Shown here piece after piece: positions 15,694 to 24,216 of a DNA stretch of 33,467 nucleotides. The stretch comes from Humibacillus sp. (GTDB lineage Bacteria; Actinomycetota; Actinomycetes; Actinomycetales; Dermatophilaceae), in contig JAKDLG010000041.1 of assembly GCA_030452985.1 (NCBI GenBank), positions 1 through 33,467 of the forward strand, written 5' to 3'. The position numbers and the translations under genes are program-made. Numbering within the stretch: position 1 is the first letter of the stretch; the number at the start of each line of letters is the position of its first letter. The notes beneath the pieces were generated by a model. It had not been told where the DNA came from and searched no databases. It worked only from the letters and a program-made list of their open reading frames with translations.

Positions 15694-16644
15694 CTACCCG
15701 GCCTTGACGATGGCCTGGTACTCCCCGATCGCCACGTTCGTCGTTGACGTGGTGGCGACTGTGTCCGTGCCGGCAAAGTCGCCAGAGAAGATGATCGCCC
15801 ACGTGGCGGTCGCGGTGAGCGGGTAGCGGCCGCCGGGCTGGTCCGTGCTGGTCTGGGTGTACTTGTAGCCACAGTCTGGGCTGTCGGCCCAGCCGTACTC
15901 GGCTGTGTCGTACTTGGTGCCGGGCCCGTCACATGTCACGGTCTGCCCGTCGCCCATATCCCAGGTGACGCCGGTAGCGACCGCTGTCACGGTGACACTC
16001 ACCGGTCCTACGGTCGCGGTCTGGGAGGTCGGCGTGAACATGCCTGGGTCGGTCCACAACCAGACTGGAACTCCGACGGCGCCCTTGCAGTCCGCCGCGG
16101 TGCACGGGGCTGACCCGATCTTCGGTTTCGGGATCGTTAGCTGCGCCCGCGCGATCTGCGCAACCTGAGCCGGGCTTGGCGGTGGTGGCGCAGCGGGCGC
16201 TGCAGGCGCCGCTGGTCGCCCCGGCCGCGCAGGAACGACGTTTCTCATGAACGGGACACCACCGGCAGCGGCCGCACCAACCGGCGTCCCCACCTGCCCG
16301 CCCGGACAAAAGACGACACCGACCTGCCCAGCGCAGCCCTGAAGGATGGCCACAGCCTGCTCGTCAGGCGTCAACGGCCGCGATGGCCTACCCACTGACC
16401 CTGACCCGGAGGCCACCGGGGCGTGGTAGTTGCCACCCACCGACTGACCTACTGGGGCTACCGGCGCGGCCGGGGGCGGGTTTGGCTGGTGTCCCGTGCC
16501 TTGGCCTTCGCTGCGGCAGACCACCTTCCCGTTGACCAATCGGCAATCACCGTGGCCCTCTGCCGCTGCCGACCCAGCCGATCCCGCCACGACGGCCGCT
16601 GACGCCGTGGCGATGAGTGCCCCGGTCAGCGCCCGCCTCAGCAT
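15694..16644 (-). CDS. Secreted Pro/Ala-rich protein, 316 aa
   Basis: ATG at 16644 gives a signal peptide (MLRRALTGALIATASAAVVA, cleavage after SAAA). The mature protein has a Cys pair (DCRLVNGKVVCRS), a long Pro/Ala/Gly-rich linker and a C-terminal beta domain (SVTVTAVATGVTWDMGDGQT, TCDGPG, DCGYKYTQTS) that resembles a PKD-like fold. The start overlaps the upstream lipoprotein stop by 7 bases, and it is the last gene of the Tad run. Proteins of this form are often seen near actinobacterial Tad loci. A surface or pilus-associated role is an inference. Confidence 0.78.
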   Translation of the reverse strand: MLRRALTGALIATASAAVVAGSAGSAAAEGHGDCRLVNGKVVCRSEGQGTGHQPNPPPAAPVAPVGQSVGGNYHAPVASGSGSVGRPSRPLTPDEQAVAILQGCAGQVGVVFCPGGQVGTPVGAAAAGGVPFMRNVVPARPGRPAAPAAPAAPPPPSPAQVAQIARAQLTIPKPKIGSAPCTAADCKGAVGVPVWLWTDPGMFTPTSQTATVGPVSVTVTAVATGVTWDMGDGQTVTCDGPGTKYDTAEYGWADSPDCGYKYTQTSTDQPGGRYPLTATATWAIIFSGDFAGTDTVATTSTTNVAIGEYQAIVKAG

Positions 16645-17282
16645 GACTTCTTCTCGTCGCTGGAGTAAAGGATCGTCGATGACTTCCACGTCTTGCCGTC
16701 GTCTATGGACTCCACCGATACGTAGCGCAGCAGCGGCTCAGTCCGTACCGGGGCTGGGGTGCCATCCGAAGTGATCGTTACGTCCTTACCGTCCTGCAGG
16801 AACCGTGAGTTCGTCACGGCGCAAATCTGGAACTGGACCGTGATGCCCTGCAGGTACTGGCTGCTCTTCATCCAGCGAATGTCTTGCGTGTACTTGCCGG
16901 CGCCACCTTTCGTGCGGAACTTCTTGAACTGGCCGGTGACGTAGTCGATCAAGGCCGGTGTCGCGAGCTGGCGGTCGAGCTTCTTGGGGTCGAACCCGGC
17001 CGCTTCGGCGGCAGCGTAGTTCTTCACCCAGGCCCGGTAGGCCGCCTCTGCGGCGGCTGTCTCCTTGGCCTCGGTCTGTTCGGCCGGGGTGAGGCTGGTC
17101 GGTGCCGGGGTGCTTGAGGTGCTGGACGTCCCGGGTGTGGTGGAGGAAGGCCCGGTGCTCGGTGTCGTGCTGGTCTGGGATGTTTGGGGTGGCGGCGGGT
17201 CGAGGTCGTCGCGGCATGCGGCTGTGGCGGTGAGGACAGCCAGGGCCGCCGCGGCGGCGGTGAGCCTGGTGGTGGTGGTCAT
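16638..17282 (-). CDS. Putative lipoprotein, 214 aa
   Basis: The protein starts MTTTTRLTAAAAALAVLTAT and then AACRDD, a signal with a probable but weak lipobox at Cys 24. A Thr/Ser/Pro-rich linker follows (PSTGPSSTTPGTSS), then an alpha+beta domain (ETAAAEAAYRAWVKNYAAAE; ATPALIDYVTGQFKKFRTKG) that resembles the NTF2-like folds of actinobacterial lipoproteins. ATG at 17282 has AGGAG seven bases upstream; ATG at 17297 overlaps the previous stop as ATGA and is possible. It sits between the LysM-BTAD gene and the secreted protein. Function unknown. Confidence 0.75.
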   Translation of the reverse strand: MTTTTRLTAAAAALAVLTATAACRDDLDPPPPQTSQTSTTPSTGPSSTTPGTSSTSSTPAPTSLTPAEQTEAKETAAAEAAYRAWVKNYAAAEAAGFDPKKLDRQLATPALIDYVTGQFKKFRTKGGAGKYTQDIRWMKSSQYLQGITVQFQICAVTNSRFLQDGKDVTITSDGTPAPVRTEPLLRYVSVESIDDGKTWKSSTILYSSDEKKSC

Positions 17283-17293
17283 CGGGGTGCTCC

Positions 17294-20200
17294 TCATGCG
17301 TGGGCGGGGATGTGCCGGTCGGTGACCTGGTTGATGAGGTCTTGGGTCTCGGGGTCGAGGTCGGACTCGTCGGGGTCGAGCTGCTGGTGGCATCGCGTAA
17401 TGACTTCTTGGGCTCGTCCTGGTCGCCCGGTTTGGTAGGCGGCGGTGATGGAGACCCGCCATAGGGCTTCGCTGGTGGGCTGGGCGTCCAGGCCTTTGCC
17501 TGCGGCCCATTCGGCGGTGGTGGGGTCTCCGGAGGCGATCGCGCGGCGGGCCAGCTCGTAGGCGACGTCGGCGACGGCGTCGAGGATCTCCAACTTGGCG
17601 GTATCCGCGAAGGCGTAGCGGTCGGCTTCGGGGTAGGTCATCGGCTGCCCCTCAACGAGCTCGAGCGCCGCCTTCAGATTGGGTGTTGGTGTGGCTGCGA
17701 GGTCATCGCCAACTAGTTGCTGAAATCGCCAACTGTCCACAGTGTTCTCCTCGTCGAGCTTGTAGATTCCTCCGGTCGCGTGCGGCAGCCGGGGCCGTCC
17801 GTCCTCGAAGGTGCCGAGCCAGGCTCTGGCTTGGCGCATCAGCCCGTTGCGGCGGTTGGCGAGCACTCGTTCTCCGGGGTAGATGGCCGCGTCCAGGGCC
17901 TCGTGGCCGTGTCCAGGGTGCAGGGCCAGGTAGGCGATCAGTTCTCGGCACTTGGCCGGGCTGCCGGGTTTGGGACCAGGCGGGTCGATGACCTCGATCG
18001 GGCCCAGCAGCCGCACCACGGGCCTGGTCTTGTCCATCTGGCTCACCGGGGTCACGGTCAACGTGGACGCGCTCGAGTTGGCGGTCTCACCGTCGGTGGC
18101 TGTCACGGGGTCTTCGACGAGCTCCTCGTCGAAGACCCCCGGTGAGGTCGTGTCCACCACGAGAGGGTCGACCGGAGCCATCTCAGCGCGGATGCTGTCG
18201 TCGACGGCGTCAGCTGTGTCGAAGTCGGTGACTGGCGTGACAGCGGAGATGTCGATGGGCTCATCGATGATGGAGGCGGCCCATTCGGGTCCGGGTTCGT
18301 CGGCCTCGTAGGTGGCGGCGAAGGCGGCAACGACGGCCCGGTAGTCCTTGGCCGAAAGGTGCTGGGGTCGGACGGGGACCGGGTCGGCGCCGACCCCGAG
18401 CGCGCCGGCGGGGTGGGGGTGTCCCGGCTGCACGGATAGGGTCCACTCCCCCAGCGGGGTCGTGGCTGAGGTGAGCGCGGCGACCGCGAGCCGCGGCACG
18501 TGCTGCACGATCTGGGTCATGCGAGCTGACTGCTGCTCGGTGAGCGGGACGCCGATGACAACCAGCCTGGGCACCCAGACACCTTCGACGACCTGGGCCG
18601 AGCGTGCCTGGGTCGGCCCGCCGACACCGGCCTCGTGCAGGGCCAGGTCGTTGACGCCGGCGTCGTGCTCGAGGCTGAGCAGGAGCTGGTCGACGTCCTC
18701 GACGTAGTGGCACAGGTCTGGTTGGACGCAGGCGTAGTCGCTCATCACTCCGACGAGGGCGACGTCGACGGTGTCCGCCCACGGGGAGACGATCAGTTCG
18801 AGGGTCAACCCGGTCAGGACCTCCCGTGCGAGCTGCTCGTCGCCGGTGACGCCGAGGCTGCCGATCTCTTCGAGGTTGACCAGCACGTGCGCGTCGTCCT
18901 GGTCGTGTCCGACGGTCACCATGGTGGGGCAGGGGGCCGGGATCCCGGCGGCCTCCTCGGTGGTCAGCATGGCGGTATCGATGTCCTGCCGGGCCAGCGT
19001 CCAGGTGGCATCAGCCCCCTTGACCCGGACGAACGGGCGCGGGAGCTCGAGGTCGTCGACGAGGTACAGCTCGATCTCCTCGGCCGCGAGCCGGGCGGCG
19101 CGGATGCTCGGCATGGGCTGCCCAAGGGTGTGGGCCCGGCCTGCCAGGGTCCGCAGGGCCCGGTCGAGGTCCTCGATCGCGATCGGGTCAGCCGCGGCCC
19201 GCAGCTGCGCCTCGGCGATCGCGGCCGGGCCCTTGGGTAGGGCGATCCGGCGGCCGGGTCGGCGACGACGGGTTTGTTCGCCGCGCCGCCGCCGCAGGGC
19301 CAGCAGCAGGCCCGCGGCGGCGAGGGCACCGAGGCCAGTGACGGTGGCCACGACCCGGGAGCCGCTCAAAGGGTCGGAGTCCACCGCTGCCTCGATCGCC
19401 GTCTGGGGCGGAGAGGGCGATCGAGGGGCAGCGGTGGACTCCGTGTTCGGCCCACCGGCGGCGGCAACCGGTGGGTGGTCCTGGGTGCGCGGGCTGGCGC
19501 CAACCTCGTGGCGGCCATCGGCTCGGGTCGCGGTGCCCCTCGAGTCGGCCTGAGTGTCGGCGCTGGGGTGTGCTGGGGCGGTCGCAGCGTCCGGTCTCAC
19601 GTCGCCACCGGCACCTGATCCGGTGACCGGTGCGGTCCGGGTGCTGCTATGGGCGGACGCCGGCGCCGGGGTGGGCCGCGGTGCCGGGTTCACCGGGGTG
19701 GCCTTGCTGGGGATGCTGATCTTCCACCCGGGGTAGATCAGGTTGGGGTCGCTCAGGTGGCGACCGTCGGGCTGGACGGTGTTGCGGGTGGCCTTGGCGA
19801 GCTCGGGGTAGCGCGAGCCTTGCCCGAGCGTGTCCTTGGCGATCCCCCACATGGTGTCGCCGGGTTTGACGGTGACAGTCGTGGTGGTCGGCCCGGGCGC
19901 CTCCCGCGGGGCGGGTTTCTCGGCCTGCTGCGGCGTCTGAGGGGCCGTCGGTGGGGTGCTCGCCTCGGGCACGGCGCCCGGGTGCGGCGTCGCGGTGGTC
20001 GCCGGCACAGCCGGGGTGGTGGCTTCGGACGCGGACGCCGAGTGGGCGGCTATGACCCCACCGCTGCCGATCAGGGCGATCATGGCCACGACGGCCCCGG
20101 TCATCGCGGCGGCGCGACCCTGTTGCCAAGACATGCCCGGCAGGTGGGGGACGCGGACGCCGGCGACCCGGGCGGGCACCTCGAGCACGATGCTCAGGGC

Positions 20201-20449
20201 CAAGGAGAGCCAGGCAGCCCACCCGAGGTACTTCAAGGTGCCGATGACGAGCGTCCCGTCATCGACGCTGCTCAAAGCGGCGCGGACCTGGTCGAGGCTG
20301 GGAACCGCCTCAGGCATCGGGCTGCCGGCGAGGAACCACAGCGCAGCGGGGATCGCGAGCAGGATCGCGAGGATCCCGATCAGGGAGGCTAGGCCGGCGG
20401 CGATCGTGTGGACGGGTGACCGTCGCGGTGTAGGTGTGTAGATGGCCAC
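17294..20449 (-). CDS. LysM-BTAD membrane protein of the Tad locus, 1051 aa
   Basis: GTG at 20449 has GGAAAGG upstream. In order it has two membrane segments (about 15-40 and 68-92), a third near 113-135, a Pro-rich stretch, a LysM peptidoglycan-binding domain (190-250: VTVKPGDTMWGIAKDTLG ... IYPGWKISIP), a Ser/Pro-rich linker, another membrane segment (365-385) and an Arg-rich stop-transfer (RRRRGEQTRRRRPGRR). A long cytoplasmic part follows, ending in a winged helix and BTAD helical repeats (from VRLLGPIEV, about 870, to the end). BTAD is the transcriptional-activator domain of SARP and AfsR regulators. The form suggests wall sensing linked to a cytoplasmic regulator or a scaffold for pilus assembly. 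A 25-bp inverted repeat lies in the linker. Confidence 0.85.
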   Translation of the reverse strand: MAIYTPTPRRSPVHTIAAGLASLIGILAILLAIPAALWFLAGSPMPEAVPSLDQVRAALSSVDDGTLVIGTLKYLGWAAWLSLALSIVLEVPARVAGVRVPHLPGMSWQQGRAAAMTGAVVAMIALIGSGGVIAAHSASASEATTPAVPATTATPHPGAVPEASTPPTAPQTPQQAEKPAPREAPGPTTTTVTVKPGDTMWGIAKDTLGQGSRYPELAKATRNTVQPDGRHLSDPNLIYPGWKISIPSKATPVNPAPRPTPAPASAHSSTRTAPVTGSGAGGDVRPDAATAPAHPSADTQADSRGTATRADGRHEVGASPRTQDHPPVAAAGGPNTESTAAPRSPSPPQTAIEAAVDSDPLSGSRVVATVTGLGALAAAGLLLALRRRRGEQTRRRRPGRRIALPKGPAAIAEAQLRAAADPIAIEDLDRALRTLAGRAHTLGQPMPSIRAARLAAEEIELYLVDDLELPRPFVRVKGADATWTLARQDIDTAMLTTEEAAGIPAPCPTMVTVGHDQDDAHVLVNLEEIGSLGVTGDEQLAREVLTGLTLELIVSPWADTVDVALVGVMSDYACVQPDLCHYVEDVDQLLLSLEHDAGVNDLALHEAGVGGPTQARSAQVVEGVWVPRLVVIGVPLTEQQSARMTQIVQHVPRLAVAALTSATTPLGEWTLSVQPGHPHPAGALGVGADPVPVRPQHLSAKDYRAVVAAFAATYEADEPGPEWAASIIDEPIDISAVTPVTDFDTADAVDDSIRAEMAPVDPLVVDTTSPGVFDEELVEDPVTATDGETANSSASTLTVTPVSQMDKTRPVVRLLGPIEVIDPPGPKPGSPAKCRELIAYLALHPGHGHEALDAAIYPGERVLANRRNGLMRQARAWLGTFEDGRPRLPHATGGIYKLDEENTVDSWRFQQLVGDDLAATPTPNLKAALELVEGQPMTYPEADRYAFADTAKLEILDAVADVAYELARRAIASGDPTTAEWAAGKGLDAQPTSEALWRVSITAAYQTGRPGRAQEVITRCHQQLDPDESDLDPETQDLINQVTDRHIPAHA
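19376..19442. repeat. Long inverted repeat inside the LysM-BTAD gene
   Basis: The left arm 19376-19400 pairs fully with 19416-19442: 16 bp GGAGTCCACCGCTGCC and 9 bp TCGATCGCC, with a 2-base bulge in the right arm and a 15-base loop. It lies in the low-complexity linker of the protein. Confidence 0.8.
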
Positions 20450-20451
20450 GG

Positions 20452-20919
20452 TCAGGTCCTTTCCGTGGTCACGGTGGCACTGCCGGCGGCGGTGCCACCC
20501 GATTGGCCGAAGAGGGCCAGCACGGTGGCCTGCCAGGTGGTGGTCGTGGAGACAGTGATGCTCTCCCCCGAGATGACCACCGAGCCTTGCACTCCGGCGC
20601 TGCGCAGGAAGGCGCGGGCGGCGTCTGCCCCGTCGATCGGGTCGACGCTGGAGGCCTGACCGTTGATGGCCTCCGGGGTGAGGCGCTGCCCGGCGGCGCG
20701 GGCAGCTTCCTGGGCGACGGTGGTCGCTTCCCGGGCGGCCCGTAGGTAGCTCCCGCCGTCCACGACCAGGCCGATCACGAGCATCACGGCAGGGATCAGG
20801 AGGGCGACCATGACCGTGATCGAGCCCTGGTCGGGCGGCCGGTGCGCCGCGGGGTCGGAGCCTGGCCTGCGGTGCGACCGGTGCCACGCCCATGAGGTGT
20901 GCGGTGTTCGGCGCGTCAC
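20452..20919 (-). CDS. TadG-like pseudopilin, 155 aa
   Basis: A basic N-terminus leads to DQG-SITVM and a hydrophobic helix (VALLIPAVMLVIGLVVDGG), followed by a helix YLRAAREATTVAQEAARAAG that is typical of TadE/TadG proteins. The residue at +5 after the putative cleavage Gly is Met, not Glu, so processing may differ. It is far shorter than classical TadG (no von Willebrand domain). GTG at 20919 has AAAGGGG upstream and overlaps the TadE stop as GTGA. Confidence 0.8.
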   Translation of the reverse strand: MTRRTPHTSWAWHRSHRRPGSDPAAHRPPDQGSITVMVALLIPAVMLVIGLVVDGGSYLRAAREATTVAQEAARAAGQRLTPEAINGQASSVDPIDGADAARAFLRSAGVQGSVVISGESITVSTTTTWQATVLALFGQSGGTAAGSATVTTERT

Positions 20920-21401
20920 GGTTGGCCCCTTTCACGGTACGTATCTAGAGGTGAGATGGCGTGCCCGGTGACGGTTCGTGACCCTGCAGCCTCAGTCAGT
21001 GGCACCTCACACGAGACGGTGACCTCGACGGTGGCGGGTTCCCCGACGGGCACCGCGAACCCAGATACGTCGATGGCGACTGAGGGGCTGCACCCGATCC
21101 CGGTCTGGGTCAGGGTGGCCCGGGCCACGCTGGTGGCGTCGGCCCGGGCCTGGTCGGCGGTGCGGGCCAACGACGCTGCCCGGGCCCCAGCAGAGGCGGC
21201 GGCATCCACGCTGGTGGTGGCCGTGCCATACCGACCCACAGCGAAGATTGCCATCGTGAGCAGGACGATCGCGCCGAGGATGATCGCGAACTCGATGGTG
21301 GCGAACCCCCCATCAGGCTGGTCACCGCTACACCTGGATGGTGGTCGCAGTGACCAGCCCCTGAGGGGGCCGCGTGTCTGGCCGACAGTTCGGGCATTCA
21401 T
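20916..21401 (-). CDS. TadE-like minor pseudopilin, 161 aa
   Basis: The prepilin site is DGG-FATIE with Glu at +5, followed by a hydrophobic helix (FAIILGAIVLLTMAIFAVGR) and then GTATTSVDAAASAGARAASL. TadE-type proteins are processed by TadV and help Flp assembly. ATG at 21401 overlaps the previous stop as ATGA. Cys in IGCSPS and VSCEVP could form a disulfide outside the cell. Confidence 0.82.
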   Translation of the reverse strand: MNARTVGQTRGPLRGWSLRPPSRCSGDQPDGGFATIEFAIILGAIVLLTMAIFAVGRYGTATTSVDAAASAGARAASLARTADQARADATSVARATLTQTGIGCSPSVAIDVSGFAVPVGEPATVEVTVSCEVPLTEAAGSRTVTGHAISPLDTYRERGQP

Positions 21402-21817
21402 TGCGTGATCCGTTCCACGGGGCCTTCGACGGTGGTCGACAGCCGGGGGAAGGTCACGAAGGGCACCACGCTGGGGGTGGTGCCCGAAACGGTGATGGCG
21501 ATGGTGTCACCCGTACGAGACCCGGACACCGCAGTGGACTGCAACAGTGAGCCCCCTGCTGAGGCCACGAACGTGCGGGCGGCGCTGATCCCCTCCCCTG
21601 TCCCGGCCCCGTCGACCCGGCCGGCTTGAACACCGACCTGGGCCCCGGAGCGGGCCACGTTGTAAGCGTGGAAGTACAGGCCCAGCTGGAGGAGCGCGAC
21701 GAGAGTCAGGGCCGCGAAGGAGGCGATGACGGCGAACTCGACCGTAACCACGCCTGCATCAGGTCGCCCAGTCTGCTGACGCAACCGGACGCGTAGCCCG
21801 CCGATGACGGCCCTCAC
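21398..21817 (-). CDS. TadE-like minor pseudopilin, 139 aa
   Basis: The site DAG-VVTVE has Glu at +5, followed by FAVIASFAALTLVALLQLGL and the typical YFHAYNVARSGAQVGVQAGR helix. GTG at 21817 has a strong SD (GAGGAGG). It is the first of three pseudopilin genes joined by 4-base overlaps. It differs in sequence from the second TadE, so the two probably pair. Confidence 0.85.
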   Translation of the reverse strand: MRAVIGGLRVRLRQQTGRPDAGVVTVEFAVIASFAALTLVALLQLGLYFHAYNVARSGAQVGVQAGRVDGAGTGEGISAARTFVASAGGSLLQSTAVSGSRTGDTIAITVSGTTPSVVPFVTFPRLSTTVEGPVERITQ

Positions 21818-21851
21818 GGTTCCTCCTCTCGTGCCGTGGTGGGGGTGGTGG

Positions 21852-22076
21852 TCAGCCTCCGCCGGGGATCTTGCCCATCAGGGCGGCGACCTTGGTGCCG
21901 AACGTGGCGACCGCGGCGATCGCGACGAGGGCGACACCGCCGGTGAGTAGGCCCCATTCGACGGTGGTCAGGCCGGCGTCCGGGTCAGTCTCCGGGTCGG
22001 ACGCCGGGTCGGGGCGGTGCTGGATGGCGTTGAGGGCGGTGACGCCACGGACGTAGGTGCGGGTGATGCGTTCCAT
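21852..22076 (-). CDS. flp: Flp-type pilin 1, 74 aa
   Basis: It begins MERITRTYVRGVTALNAIQH. A leader ends in DAG, cleaved before LTTVE (Glu +5), then a hydrophobic helix (WGLLTGGVALVAIAAVATFG) forms the pilin core, ending KVAALMGKIPGGG. Such short pilins are the main subunit of Tad pili. The leader is about 35 residues, long and Asp/Pro-rich. AGGGGATCC lies upstream of ATG 22076. Confidence 0.85.
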   Translation of the reverse strand: MERITRTYVRGVTALNAIQHRPDPASDPETDPDAGLTTVEWGLLTGGVALVAIAAVATFGTKVAALMGKIPGGG

Positions 22077-22140
22077 TGGTGGATCCCCTAACTGGGTGTG
22101 ATGTGTTGACTACAACGGGGTTGAATCGTGGGGTGGTCGG

Positions 22141-22314
22141 TCAGGTCAGGAGCCATCTGCCGAGGACGATAAGGCCGAGAACGACAAGCGCGACAACGCC
22201 GGAGAGCACGGCCCATTCGGTGGTGGTGTTACCGGCGTCCGGATCGGGCTGAGGGCCAGGCCGCCGCCGGGCGGCGGTGAGGGCACGGACGTGGGTGCGG
22301 GTCATGCGGTTCAC
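22141..22314 (-). CDS. flp: Flp-type pilin 2, 57 aa
   Basis: From GTG at 22314 it reads MNRMTRTHVRALTAARRRPG, matching the first pilin (MERITRTYVRGVTA), and the upstream bases GGGG-TCC-CC also match. This decides the GTG start over the ATG at 22305. The cleavage site is DAG-NTTTE (Glu +5), followed by WAVLSGVVALVVLGLIVLGR. The mature pilin would be only about 30 residues, shorter than the first. A tandem duplication of flp is likely. Confidence 0.78.
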   Translation of the reverse strand: MNRMTRTHVRALTAARRRPGPQPDPDAGNTTTEWAVLSGVVALVVLGLIVLGRWLLT

Positions 22315-22417
22315 GGGCGGACCCCCGATCTGGGTAGATGTTGTGACTTCAATGGCTGTTGTGCGGTGGTTCAGACCCATTTTCAGGGGCGTGTCAAGAA
22401 AAACGGTCGGGGCCTCC

Positions 22418-23359
22418 TTACCCGAGCGACATCGCGACGGCGTAGAGCAGGGTGAACAGGAACACGAACACGGTCATCACCAGCGGGACAGCCATGGTGG
22501 TGCTGGCCTTCGCGGCAACCTTGTCGTCGGCGGCGAGGATGGCATCGTCGAGCGAGTCGGCCCGGGCGAGCAGCTGGGTCGCGACGCTTGCGCCGGCCTC
22601 GTGGGCCAACGCCATGATGTCGGCAACCTGCATCAGTGCGGGGATGTCGATACGCCGGCTCAGGTGACGCAGCCCTTCCCAGGGCGCGGTCCCAGCCCAC
22701 TGGGCCCGGTTGAGCTCTTCGCGGATGCGCCGGAAGATCCAGTCGTCGGAGACGTCCGCGGCGGCGAACAGGGCCGACTCAGCTGCCATGCCGGAGTACC
22801 GGGCGATCGCGATGAGCTGCGTGTACGCAACGCACGCCCGGCCGGCGGCGTCGCGGTACTCAGCCGCCTTGGCTCGGACCCGCTGGTCCGGCACCACCCA
22901 GCACAGGGCGGCTACCGCGAAGGAGGCGATGGCCGGGACCTGGACGGGCAGGCGCGTCTCGCCGAGCGTGAGGAGAGTGGAGTAGGCCAGCGGCGCCACG
23001 AACCCCATCACGGCCCACTTGGCCTTGCGCCCGTAGTGGGTCTGCACGCTGCGAGCCATCCGGGCCCGGTCGGCGCCTTGGGGGGTGAGATTGTCCTCGG
23101 TCGGGTCGGCCGAGGACAAGATGTCCAGGTCCTTCAGCGGCGGGCGGAACCCGGGCAGCGTGGACAGGTGCCGGTCGATCCACGCCCCGACCCGGGTGTC
23201 CCGATCGAGCGGGAAGGCCGGTTCAGGAGCCTGCAGGGTCAAGTTGTCGGGTGAGAGGTTCTTTAGGGCCGCGTTCAGCTGCGGATGGCTGGGCGTGAAC
23301 TCACGCACCACGACCCAGAGGCCAAGACCGGCGAGGGCGCCCAAGATGGCGAGGGTCAT
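22418..23359 (-). CDS. tadC: TadC inner-membrane platform protein, 313 aa
   Basis: This is a GspF/T2SSF-type platform protein. It has an N-terminal helix (LAILGALAGLGLWVV), a central membrane pair (KWAVMGFVAPLAYSTLLTLG; AIASFAVAALCWVVPDQRVR) and a final pair including MTVFVFLFTLLYAVAMSLG. The cytoplasmic part holds ALMQVADIMALAHEAGASVA, typical of the T2SSF domain. ATG 23359 overlaps the TadB stop as ATGA. It works with TadB and the TadA ATPase to move pilin into the fibre. Confidence 0.88.
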   Translation of the reverse strand: MTLAILGALAGLGLWVVVREFTPSHPQLNAALKNLSPDNLTLQAPEPAFPLDRDTRVGAWIDRHLSTLPGFRPPLKDLDILSSADPTEDNLTPQGADRARMARSVQTHYGRKAKWAVMGFVAPLAYSTLLTLGETRLPVQVPAIASFAVAALCWVVPDQRVRAKAAEYRDAAGRACVAYTQLIAIARYSGMAAESALFAAADVSDDWIFRRIREELNRAQWAGTAPWEGLRHLSRRIDIPALMQVADIMALAHEAGASVATQLLARADSLDDAILAADDKVAAKASTTMAVPLVMTVFVFLFTLLYAVAMSLG

Positions 23360-24216
23360 CGGGCCACCTTCTTGTCGCGGACCAGGAAGCGGGGGGCAGG
23401 TTTGGTGGTGGCCGCCTTGTTGAGCCAGACCAGGCAGCCAATGAAGGCCAAGGACAGGGCCGCGAGGACGAGCTGCCCGACCGGGGTGCGGTAGGTCGCC
23501 CCGAAGCTGGTGCCGAACACAAACGCGGTGACGAACAACGGGATGAAGACCGTCAAGGCCTTGGCCTGGGCGCGCGTCCCTGAGCGGCTGCGCTCGATGG
23601 CCTGCCGGGCCCGGACCTTGCGAGAGAGCATCGTGGCCAGCGAGTCGAGAATCTTGACCAGGCCGGTGTTGTCGTCAGCGGCCAGCACCAGGCTGGAGGC
23701 CACCAAGTCCCCCAATGGGTCGTTGAGGTCGTCAGCGAACGCACGCAGCGCCTCAGCGGCGGGACGCCGGGCGTGGAGGCGAGCGACCAGGACCTCGACG
23801 TGGGGTTGGATCGCGGGGGGCGTCGACCCGAGGGTCGCAGCAAGGGCCTGCGGCAGCTGCATGTTGTTGGTGACGGTTCCGCGTAAAGACCGGACCCAGT
23901 CGTCGAGGGCGTCGAGACGTTCCAGGGACTGCTGGTCTGCTGAGGGCCGCCGGGCGTGCAGCAGACCCAGGGTCACCGCGGGGACGACCGGGACCAGGAC
24001 GAACCAGCCGGTCACCGCTGCGACCAGCAGGCTGGCAGCCGCGGCGCCGCCCAGGATGGCACCCTCCCGGGGGGTCAGCTTCAGCCGGGTGGTCACGGAC
24101 TCGAACGGGGTGTGGGTGCGCGGGGATGGCGGCGGGGCCGGGGTGAACCCGCTGATGACCAGCAAAATCCCGGCGCCGACGGCCAGCCCGAGCAGCAGGC
24201 CCAGCCCGGGGCTCAT
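23356..24216 (-). CDS. tadB: TadB inner-membrane platform protein, 286 aa
   Basis: The protein has an N-terminal membrane helix (LGLLLGLAVGAGILLVISGF), a second pair (GAILGGAAAASLLVAAVTGW; FVLVPVVPAVTLGLLHARRP) and a C-terminal pair (ALTVFIPLFVTAFVFGTSFG; VLAALSLAFIGCLVWL). The loop ERLDALDDWVRSLRGTVTNN, followed later by LASSLVLAADDN-like sequence, marks the T2SSF domain. ATG 24216 overlaps the TadA stop as ATGA. It pairs with TadC. Confidence 0.88.
   Translation of the reverse strand: MSPGLGLLLGLAVGAGILLVISGFTPAPPPSPRTHTPFESVTTRLKLTPREGAILGGAAAASLLVAAVTGWFVLVPVVPAVTLGLLHARRPSADQQSLERLDALDDWVRSLRGTVTNNMQLPQALAATLGSTPPAIQPHVEVLVARLHARRPAAEALRAFADDLNDPLGDLVASSLVLAADDNTGLVKILDSLATMLSRKVRARQAIERSRSGTRAQAKALTVFIPLFVTAFVFGTSFGATYRTPVGQLVLAALSLAFIGCLVWLNKAATTKPAPRFLVRDKKVAR

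Noticed and set aside
17683-20745. Long plus-strand ORFs opposite the Tad and LysM-BTAD genes
   Set aside because: These are mirror frames of GC-rich genes with low-complexity Gly/Arg/Val products and no SD. The minus-strand genes have clear domains.
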